Shown here one piece after another: positions 8,857 through 15,024 of a stretch of DNA of 64,000 bases. Position 1 is the first letter of the stretch. Each line of letters begins with the position of its first letter. The position numbers and the translations under genes are program-made. The notes beneath the pieces are model-generated. The model made no database searches. It saw only the letters and a program-made list of their open reading frames with translations, and was not told the origin of the DNA. The DNA comes from Dechloromonas sp. GTDB lineage: Bacteria > Pseudomonadota > Gammaproteobacteria > Burkholderiales > Rhodocyclaceae. The stretch covers positions 186,001 to 250,000 of the forward strand of contig JAQUAX010000003.1 in NCBI GenBank assembly GCA_028687035.1, read 5' to 3'.

Positions 8857-8907
8857 CACTGGCTCCGTTGGCGAACGGGCCGCCGCAGCGGCCCCGGATG
8901 GCGGCGC

Positions 8908-9231
8908 TCAGGCGAGCGCCGGCGAGAAATGGGACTGTTGCCGGTTGAAGGTGTCGCCCGGCGTCGCGCTGGTGACCTCGGTAATCTCGGCGAACGGCAG
9001 GCCGGCGCGCGCATGCGCCCGTCGTACCGCCTCGGCGTCCGGCGCGAGGTTCAGGCAGAAGGCCCGGCCATCGGCATAGCTGAGATCGATGCGCAGCGGC
9101 ACGACGCCTTCGGCCCGGCAGGCTTCACGGTATCCGGCGAAAAAGATCTCGAACTGTTCCGGGCTCAGCGTCTCCGGGAAACTGCCATCCCGCTTGTCGT
9201 GGGTGTCGATGAAATAGCGCAGCGCTTGCAT
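8908..9231 (-). CDS. DUF4242-type small protein (annotated nickel-binding in relatives)
   Basis: The 107-residue protein starts MQALRYFIDTHDKRDGSFPE after an AGGAG site, and resembles the small ferredoxin-fold DUF4242 proteins. The conserved motif continues with FEIFFAGYREACRAEGVVPLRIDLSYADGRAFCL split over two strands and helices. Some homologues are labelled nickel-binding, but metal ligands are not obvious here beyond one His near the N-terminus and one Cys, so function is left open. It is the first gene of the operon with the di-haem protein, 51 nt upstream. Confidence 0.65.
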   Translation of the reverse strand: MQALRYFIDTHDKRDGSFPETLSPEQFEIFFAGYREACRAEGVVPLRIDLSYADGRAFCLNLAPDAEAVRRAHARAGLPFAEITEVTSATPGDTFNRQQSHFSPALA

Positions 9232-9356
9232 GTCCGGCTCCTGGGAAAAACGACGGATTGTCGTGGCGCCCAAGATAGCCGGCACTTCGCGGCGGATATG
9301 TAGCAAAAGTTACGCAAGGCCCGCCGGAGGCCGTCGCGCAGGAACGGCGTACGGCG

Positions 9357-9542
9357 CTAGGCCGGCGTGGCGCCGCCATTCGGGAGTCCTTGCCGCTCCG
9401 GGCCGGCATCCTGCGTATCCGTCGGTGGAGTGTCAGCCTGGGCCGCCTTGTTGGCCAGCTTTTCCCGACGCTTGTCTTCCTGCTTCTGCTTCTTGGCAAG
9501 GTCCCGCTGGCGTTTTTCGAATTGGTAGTTTGGCTTCGCCAT
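9357..9542 (-). CDS. small conserved lysine-rich protein
   Basis: This encodes 61 residues beginning MAKPNYQFEKRQRDLAKKQK and continuing as a highly charged helix, followed by a Pro/Thr-rich tail. Proteins with this exact kind of start are common short hypotheticals in beta- and gammaproteobacteria; no function is known. The basic amphipathic helix could bind nucleic acid, which is only inference. The ATG at 9542 is preferred over 9581 because the conserved block begins there. Upstream sequence up to infA (160 nt) shows no other gene. Confidence 0.65.
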   Translation of the reverse strand: MAKPNYQFEKRQRDLAKKQKQEDKRREKLANKAAQADTPPTDTQDAGPERQGLPNGGATPA

Positions 9543-9702
9543 GCAGGCGCCCCTTATGGCCTCGGTGGGCCGGATAAACAACGATTTTCACTGCGACCGG
9601 ACGGGGATTGTCCCATCCTGTTTCGGCGCATACATTCCGGCGCGCTGATCGGTCGCCCGGTTGCGGGCGAAGCGGAACTCCTGGCGAGCCCCGCTGCGCT
9701 GC

Positions 9703-9960
9703 TCAACGGTGACGCGTCCGTGACGCCGGCGGCGTGCGGCCCTCGATGTGCCGGAAGGTGATCCGGCCCTTGGTCAGGTCGTAGGCGGACATTTCGAGTG
9801 ACACCTTGTCGCCGGCCAGGACGCGGATATGATTCTTGCGCATCTTGCCGCCGCTGTAGGCGACCAGCATGTGTCCGTTGTCCAGGGTGACGCGGAATCG
9901 CGAATCCGGCAGCACTTCCGTGACAACGCCTTGCATTTCGATGGGATCTTCTTTTGCCAT
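9703..9960 (-). CDS. infA: translation initiation factor IF-1 (stand-alone copy)
   Basis: The 85-residue OB-fold protein begins [18 protein letters not shown] and contains [32 protein letters not shown], the classic IF-1 core that fills the ribosomal A-site region of the 30S subunit. IF-1 is normally about 72 residues; this one carries a roughly 12-residue Arg/Pro-rich tail. It is not in a ribosomal protein operon but follows a hypothetical gene and lies near a cold-shock gene, suggesting a second, stress-related IF-1 of the sort seen in several betaproteobacteria. SD CTGGAGAAAAG precedes the ATG. Confidence 0.93.
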   Translation of the reverse strand: MAKEDPIEMQGVVTEVLPDSRFRVTLDNGHMLVAYSGGKMRKNHIRVLAGDKVSLEMSAYDLTKGRITFRHIEGRTPPASRTRHR

Positions 9961-9996
9961 GTTCTTTTCTCCAGGAAGTTATCTGTCAGCTACGGG

Positions 9997-10359
9997 TCAT
10001 TCGGTCGGAGCAAATCCGTAGTAGGAGCCGTAGGCCGACGGAGCCGGCGCGTAGGCCGCCACCTTGACCGCATCGGCCAGACTGATCTGGTTGGTGAAGC
10101 CGTCGATGCCGCCGGCCTCTCCCAGCCAGCGCTCTTCGACCTCCTGCTCGCTCAGGCCGTTGAGATTGAGGTGGCTGTCGAATCGATTCGAGCGGTATTC
10201 GAAAGCCATGTCATGGGCGATGAACAGGGTATGGGGGCAGGCGGTGATGCGGGTCTCGTCCACCGGATCCGCTCCCATGACCCGGGTGCCGCAGAACGGG
10301 CAGTGGACCGGGGTGTAATAGAAGGTCTTGAGGTCGATTCGCTGAATGGAATGGGTCAT
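9997..10359 (-). CDS. hypothetical protein with possible zinc-binding cysteines
   Basis: I do not recognise this 120-residue protein. It has CPFCG at about residues 20-24 and CPH at about 41-43, which together could form one metal site (C-x2-C...C-x-H). The C-terminal third is rich in Ala, Tyr and Gly, ending SAYGSYYGFAPTE. There is no signal peptide or membrane segment. It is 36 nt upstream of infA on the same strand and probably cotranscribed with it, and it lies next to the cold-shock gene, so a role in the cold or stress response is a reasonable guess only. Confidence 0.6.
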   Translation of the reverse strand: MTHSIQRIDLKTFYYTPVHCPFCGTRVMGADPVDETRITACPHTLFIAHDMAFEYRSNRFDSHLNLNGLSEQEVEERWLGEAGGIDGFTNQISLADAVKVAAYAPAPSAYGSYYGFAPTE

Positions 10360-10512
10360 GCTGTACTCCGTGTCGTTTGAAACGGCGTGCTTTGAATACT
10401 GCCCCGCTCGCCGTTCGTTATTTATTGCGAAGTCATGGGCTGAGTTCGCTGGGAACCGGCATGATCCGATTCCGTTCCCCCGCCAATGCTTGTGTCGGCA
10501 GAAGGTTTTTCA

Positions 10513-10536
10513 GGCGGCCGGGAGGATTCGGCCGCC
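10513..10536 (-). other. GC-rich hairpin downstream of the cold-shock gene
   Basis: GGCGGCCG and CGGCCGCC form an 8-bp perfect stem around an 8-nt loop, 18 nt after the cold-shock stop codon. No T tract follows on the minus strand, so it may stabilise the 3' end rather than act as a canonical terminator. Confidence 0.5.
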
Positions 10537-10554
10537 GGGGTGATGCGGCGACGA

Positions 10555-10758
10555 TCAGGCGATCTGGATATTGCTCGCCTGCTTGCCTTTGGGGCCGGTC
10601 GTTATGTCGAAACTGACGCGCTGACCTTCGGCCAGCGTCTTGAAACCGTGGGATTGAATCGCGGAAAAATGGGCGAAGAGATCTTCGCCACCGCCGTCGG
10701 GGGTAATGAAGCCAAAACCTTTGGAATCGTTAAACCACTTGACGCTACCTGCTGCCAT
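10555..10758 (-). CDS. cold-shock domain protein (CspA family)
   Basis: The 67-residue protein is a complete cold-shock domain: [15 protein letters not shown] contains RNP1 (KGFGFI) and DLFAHFSAI contains the RNP2-type strand, ending [10 protein letters not shown]. These proteins bind single-stranded RNA as chaperones. The ATG at 10758 starts the family's conserved [10 protein letters not shown]; the longer frame from 10812 lies in the leader. A promoter about 100 nt upstream gives a 5' leader near 90 nt, as is usual for temperature-controlled csp mRNAs. Confidence 0.95.
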   Translation of the reverse strand: MAAGSVKWFNDSKGFGFITPDGGGEDLFAHFSAIQSHGFKTLAEGQRVSFDITTGPKGKQASNIQIA

Positions 10759-10854
10759 ATCTTGAATCTCCGAAAAATGACGGGGCATGGCCCCTGAGTG
10801 GGGCGAGATCAAGAGGGCGAGGTAAAAATGGGGGAATGCGCCGCAGGGCTGCGG

Positions 10855-10882
10855 ATACTAGACCGACAAGATAACAACACAA
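10855..10882 (-). promoter_or_regulatory. promoter of the cold-shock gene
   Basis: On the minus strand TTGTGT (10882-10877), a 16-nt spacer and TAGTAT (10860-10855) resemble sigma-70 -35 and -10 boxes. The predicted start near 10848 leaves a 5' leader of about 90 nt, which contains a small GGGGC-ATG-GCCCC hairpin. Confidence 0.55.
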
Positions 10883-10957
10883 CTAGAAATCGCTGCGGTG
10901 CACCATACGCACTATTGCCGCCGCTGGCAAACGAAATCTGAATTCGCACGAAGACGG

Positions 10958-11410
10958 CTAGCGGCCGGCCATCGCGTGATCCTCGAAGACGAGGTCGTTC
11001 GCCGGCAGGGGAGGGAGCGCCGGCAGGCCGATCCGGGCCCGTAGCCGCTGGCAGTCCGGGTCGGGCGTGCCGTCCTTCTGCCAGGCGGCGAATTCCCGGC
11101 ACGGGGTGGGGCGGTCGGGATAGATGCTGCAGCCGATTCCCCGCTGGCCGAGTTCCCCGACCAGAGCGATGCAGCGGCCGTTGCCGGCCTCGGTTCCCTT
11201 CATGCAGGCCATGACGTTGTTCAGTTTGCTCGTCAGATGCTCGGGGACGAAGCCTCCGGAGCCGCCGGTGAGCTCGCCGCAATAGAAGGAAACCCGGAAG
11301 TGGGCGCAGCAGGCGCCGCACGCGATGCACGGGTTGTCCGGACTGTCCGGCATGTCGATGAAGATGCGGCTGTCGTCGACGAAACGACGAATCAGGATTC
11401 CTTTCGTCAT
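10958..11410 (-). CDS. YkgJ-family cysteine cluster protein
   Basis: The protein has the cysteine pattern of the YkgJ (zinc/iron-chelating) family: NPCIACGACCAHFRVSFY near the start, then single cysteines in YCGE, MACMKG, RCIALVG, GCSIYPDRPTPCREF and DPDC. Members probably bind a metal or cluster; biochemical function is not established. Starts are uncertain: ATG 11410 gives 150 residues, while ATG 11353 gives 131 and places the cysteine motif at the very N-terminus as in most relatives. Neither has a strong SD. Confidence 0.75.
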   Translation of the reverse strand: MTKGILIRRFVDDSRIFIDMPDSPDNPCIACGACCAHFRVSFYCGELTGGSGGFVPEHLTSKLNNVMACMKGTEAGNGRCIALVGELGQRGIGCSIYPDRPTPCREFAAWQKDGTPDPDCQRLRARIGLPALPPLPANDLVFEDHAMAGR

Positions 11411-11518
11411 GGCTGGCAACTGGTGGCGGTGGGTTAAAGAGTGTCCGGGGCGAATTTAAGCAGAATAAACAGGGTGTTGTCATCACCCGGCGGGCCGGTG
11501 AGGCGTGTGTGACGGCAC

Positions 11519-11548
11519 AAAAAAGGGCGACGGGTTGCCCCGTCGCCC
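11519..11548 (-). terminator. terminator of the aceE-aceF-lpdA operon
   Basis: On the minus strand GGGCGACGGG pairs with CCCGTCGCCC (10 bp, 4-nt loop) and is followed by six T residues. It lies about 45 nt after the lpdA stop. Confidence 0.9.
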
Positions 11549-11594
11549 AAACCGAACGCTAAAGAACTTAGCGTAACGCAGAGGACCTGTGTGC

Positions 11595-13373
11595 CTATTT
11601 CTTGCGCGGCGGCGGGACGTCCGTGCAGGAGCCGTGGGCGACTTCGGCGGCCATGCCGACCGTTTCGCCCAGCGTCGGGTGCGGGTGGATGGTCTTGCCG
11701 ATATCGACCGCGTCGCAGCCCATCTCGATCGCCAGGCAGACTTCGCCGATCATGTCGCCGGCCGACGGGCCGACGATGGCGCCGCCGATCACGCGGTGGG
11801 TCTCGGCGTCGAAGATCAGTTTCGTGAAGCCGTAGTCGGCGCCGTTGGCGATCGCGCGGCCGGACGCGGCCCACGGGAACTTGGCTGTCTCGACCTTGCG
11901 GCCTTCCTTCTTCGCCTGTTCCTCGGTGTAGCCGACCCAGGCCACTTCCGGGTGGGTGTAGGCGACGCCCGGAATCACCTGCGCCTCGAACGCGGCCTTG
12001 TGGCCGGCGGCGACTTCGGCGGCAACGTGCGCCTCGTGCACCGCCTTGTGCGCCAGCATCGGCTGGCCGACGACATCGCCGATCGCGAAGATGTGCGGCA
12101 CGTTGGTGCGCATCTGCGCATCGACCGGGATGAAGCCGCGGTCGGTGACGGCGACGCCGGCCTTATCGGCGCCGATCTTCAGGCCGTTCGGCGCGCGGCC
12201 GGCAGCCTGCAGGATCATGTCGTAGCGGACGGCGTCGGCATTCGGTGCGCCTTCGCCCTCGAACTTGACCCACAGGCCGTCTTCCTTCGCGTCGACGGCG
12301 ACCGTCCGGGTCTTCAGCATGATCTTGTCGAAGCGCTGCAGGTTCTGCTTTTCCCAGACCTTGACGGCGTCGCGGTCCGGGCCCTGCATCAGCGCGTCGG
12401 CCATCTCGACGACATCGACCTTCGCGCCCAGCGTCGAATAGACGGTGGCCATTTCGAGGCCGATGATGCCGCCGCCGATGACCAGCATCTTCTTCGGCAC
12501 GAAGCGCAGTTCGAGCGCGCCGGTCGAGTCGACGATGCGCGGGTCGCGCGGGATGAAGGGCAGATGCACCGCGGCGGAGCCGGCGGCGATGATGCACTTC
12601 TGGAACTTGATGACCTTCTTGGCGCCGGTCTTGTCCTGGCCGTTGCCGTCGGTGACTTCGACCTCGATGTGGTGCGGGTCGAGGAAGTGGCCGTAGCCGC
12701 GCACGACCTCGACCTTGCGGCCCTTGGCCATGCCGGCCAGGCCGCCGGTCAGCTTGCCGACGACCTTGTCCTTGTGGGCGCGCAGCTTGTCGATGTCGAC
12801 CTGCGGCGCGGCGAAGCTGACGCCCAGCTCGTTGGCGTGCTGCGCTTCGTCGATGATCTCGGCGACGTGCAGCAGCGCCTTGGACGGGATGCAGCCGACG
12901 TTCAGGCAGACGCCGCCGAGCGTCGCGTAACGCTCGACGATGACGGTCTTCATGCCGAGGTCGGCCGAGCGGAAGGCGGCCGAGTAGCCGCCGGGGCCGG
13001 CACCGAGCACAAGCATCTCGCACTCGAGGTCGGCGCCGCCGGCGTGGCTGGCCGCTGCCGGCGCGGCGACCGCTGCGGCCGGGGCCGCGGTGGACTCGGT
13101 TTTCGGCGCGGATTCCGCGTTGACCGCGGCGGCGCCGGCCTCGACCTTGATCAGCAGCGCACCTTCGCTGACCCGCGAACCGAGCTGGACCAGCACTTCC
13201 TTGACGGTGCCGGCGACGGGGGACGGGACGTCCATCGTCGCCTTGTCGGATTCGAGGGTGGCGATCGCGTCGTCGACCTTGATCGTGTCGCCGACCTTGA
13301 CGAACAGGTCGATGACCGGGACGTCCGAAAAGTCGCCGATGTCCGGGACCTTGACTTCAACCAGGTTGCTCAT
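11595..13373 (-). CDS. lpdA: dihydrolipoyl dehydrogenase (E3) with N-terminal lipoyl domain
   Basis: The 592-residue FAD enzyme reoxidises dihydrolipoamide of the pyruvate dehydrogenase complex. Residues 1-78 form a lipoyl domain with the lipoylated lysine in ESDKATMD, then comes an Ala/Pro linker, an FAD-binding GAGPGGYSAA, the redox disulfide in CLNVGCIPSK, the NAD site around VIGGGIIGLEMA, and the C-terminal active histidine in HPHPTLGE. Lipoyl-bearing E3 proteins are typical of Neisseria and other betaproteobacteria. It is the third gene of the operon, 12 nt after aceF, and a strong terminator follows. Confidence 0.96.
   Translation of the reverse strand: MSNLVEVKVPDIGDFSDVPVIDLFVKVGDTIKVDDAIATLESDKATMDVPSPVAGTVKEVLVQLGSRVSEGALLIKVEAGAAAVNAESAPKTESTAAPAAAVAAPAAASHAGGADLECEMLVLGAGPGGYSAAFRSADLGMKTVIVERYATLGGVCLNVGCIPSKALLHVAEIIDEAQHANELGVSFAAPQVDIDKLRAHKDKVVGKLTGGLAGMAKGRKVEVVRGYGHFLDPHHIEVEVTDGNGQDKTGAKKVIKFQKCIIAAGSAAVHLPFIPRDPRIVDSTGALELRFVPKKMLVIGGGIIGLEMATVYSTLGAKVDVVEMADALMQGPDRDAVKVWEKQNLQRFDKIMLKTRTVAVDAKEDGLWVKFEGEGAPNADAVRYDMILQAAGRAPNGLKIGADKAGVAVTDRGFIPVDAQMRTNVPHIFAIGDVVGQPMLAHKAVHEAHVAAEVAAGHKAAFEAQVIPGVAYTHPEVAWVGYTEEQAKKEGRKVETAKFPWAASGRAIANGADYGFTKLIFDAETHRVIGGAIVGPSAGDMIGEVCLAIEMGCDAVDIGKTIHPHPTLGETVGMAAEVAHGSCTDVPPPRKK
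13143..13364 (-). repeat. lipoyl-domain coding repeat, copy in lpdA
   Basis: This is one of three near-identical lipoyl-domain segments. The 86 nt at 13240-13325 are identical in all three copies. It encodes VEVKVPDIGDFSDVPVIDLF through the lipoyl-lysine ESDK motif. Confidence 0.85.
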
Positions 13374-13385
13374 GGTCTTCTCCCC

Positions 13386-15008
13386 TTACAGCGCGACGCG
13401 GCGGAAGTCGGCCAGCAGCTGGGCGACATAGACGTTGAAGCGGGTCGCCAGCGCGCCGTCGATGACGCGGTGGTCGGCGGTCAGCGACAGCGGCAGCGTC
13501 AGGCGCGGCACGAACTGCTTGCCGTCCCAGACCGGCTTCATCGCCGACTTGTTGACGCCGAGGATGGCGACTTCCGGCGCATTGACGATGGGCGCGAAGT
13601 AGGTGCCGCCGATGCCGCCGAGCGACGAGATCGTGAAGCACGCGCCGCTCATGTCGGCCGGCTTCAGCTTGCCGTCGCGCGCCTGCTTGGCGAGGTCGCC
13701 GGATTCCTGGGCGATCTCGAACACCGACTTCTTGTCGGCGTTCTTGATCACCGGCACGACCAGACCGTTCGGCGTGTCGGCCGCGAAGCCGATGTTGAAG
13801 TACTTCTTCAGCACCAGGTTGTCGCCGTCGAGCGAAGCGTTGAACTCGGGGAACTTCTGCATCGCCTTGACGCAGGCCTTGACCAGGAAGGCGAGCATGG
13901 TCAGCTTGGCGCCGCCGCCCTTCTCGTTTTCCTTGTTGAGCAGCACGCGGAAGGCTTCCAGGTCGGTGATGTCGGCGTCCTCGTGGTAGGTCACGGCCGG
14001 GATCATCACCCAGTTGCGCGACAGGTTCTGCCCGGAAATCTTCTTGATGCGCGACAGCGGCTTGACCTCGATCTCGCCGAACTTGCTGAAATCGACCTTC
14101 GGCCAGGGCAGCAGGTCGAGCGTGCCGCCGCCGCTGATGCCGCCGGCGGCAGCCGCCGGTGCGGCGGTGGCGCCGGACATCACGCCCTTGACGTACTTGG
14201 TCAGGTCTTCCTTGACGATGCGGCCCTTCGGACCGGTCGCCGGCACCTTGGCCAGGTCGACGCCGAGTTCGCGGGCATAGGCGCGGACCGACGGCGATGC
14301 GTGGACCTTGGAACCGATCGGCAGCGCCGCGGGCAGCGCGGCCGGTGCGGCGTTCGCGGTCGACGGCGCGGCCGGGGCGGAAACCGCGGCCGGGGCTGCC
14401 GCCGGTGCCGGAGCAGCCGCCTGCGGCGCCGCGGCGGCAGCCGGGGCGCCGGTCTCGACCTTGATCAGCAGTGCGCCTTCGCTGACCTTGGAGCCGAGCT
14501 GGACCAGCACTTCCTTGACGGTGCCGGCGACGGTGGACGGGACGTCCATCGTGGCCTTGTCGGATTCGAGGGTGGCGATCGCGTCGTCGACCTTGATCGT
14601 GTCGCCGACCTTGACGAACAGGTCGATGACCGGGACGTCGGAGAAGTCGCCGATGTCCGGCACCTTGACCTCGACCAGTCCGCCGGCGGCGGCCGCCGGG
14701 GCAGGCGCCGCGACGGGCGCGGCCACCGGGGCGGGGGCGGCCGCCGGCGCGGCTTCGGCCGCAGCAGCGCCGGTCTCGACCTTGATCAGCAGCGCGCCTT
14801 CGCCGACGCGGGAGCCGAGCTGGACCAGCACTTCCTTGACGGTGCCGGCGACGGGGGACGGGACGTCCATCGTGGCCTTGTCGGATTCGAGGGTGGCGAT
14901 CGCGTCGTCGACCTTGATCGTGTCGCCGACCTTGACGAACAGGTCGATGACCGGGACGTCCGAAAAGTCGCCGATATCGGGAACCTTGACTTCGATGATT
15001 TGGCTCAT
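13386..15008 (-). CDS. aceF: dihydrolipoamide acetyltransferase (E2) of pyruvate dehydrogenase
   Basis: The 540-residue E2 forms the core of the complex and passes the acetyl group to CoA. It carries two lipoyl domains (about 1-78 and 110-187, each with ESDKATMD), Ala/Pro-rich swinging linkers, a peripheral-subunit-binding domain (HASPSVRAYARELGVDLAKV) and a C-terminal catalytic domain ending with the active-site motif TADHRVIDG. The linker between E2 domains is strikingly Ala-rich. The start at 15008 is 16 nt after the aceE stop. The lipoyl copies match that in lpdA almost exactly in DNA. Confidence 0.96.
   Translation of the reverse strand: MSQIIEVKVPDIGDFSDVPVIDLFVKVGDTIKVDDAIATLESDKATMDVPSPVAGTVKEVLVQLGSRVGEGALLIKVETGAAAAEAAPAAAPAPVAAPVAAPAPAAAAGGLVEVKVPDIGDFSDVPVIDLFVKVGDTIKVDDAIATLESDKATMDVPSTVAGTVKEVLVQLGSKVSEGALLIKVETGAPAAAAAPQAAAPAPAAAPAAVSAPAAPSTANAAPAALPAALPIGSKVHASPSVRAYARELGVDLAKVPATGPKGRIVKEDLTKYVKGVMSGATAAPAAAAGGISGGGTLDLLPWPKVDFSKFGEIEVKPLSRIKKISGQNLSRNWVMIPAVTYHEDADITDLEAFRVLLNKENEKGGGAKLTMLAFLVKACVKAMQKFPEFNASLDGDNLVLKKYFNIGFAADTPNGLVVPVIKNADKKSVFEIAQESGDLAKQARDGKLKPADMSGACFTISSLGGIGGTYFAPIVNAPEVAILGVNKSAMKPVWDGKQFVPRLTLPLSLTADHRVIDGALATRFNVYVAQLLADFRRVAL
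14453..14677 (-). repeat. lipoyl-domain coding repeat, second copy in aceF
   Basis: This is the inner lipoyl domain of AceF. The invariant 86-nt core is 14554-14639. It differs from the other two copies at only scattered positions, including SKV in place of SRV. Confidence 0.85.
14774..14999 (-). repeat. lipoyl-domain coding repeat, first copy in aceF
   Basis: This is the N-terminal lipoyl domain of AceF. The invariant 86-nt core is 14875-14960, identical to the cores at 13240-13325 and 14554-14639. Confidence 0.85.
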
Positions 15009-15024
15009 TGTCGTTTCCTCCCGA

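Noticed and set aside
9285-9325. TGTAGC-AAAA-GTTACGCA as a site for the Crp/Fnr regulator before the DUF4242 gene
   Set aside because: The two halves do not form a convincing palindrome of the FNR or CRP type.
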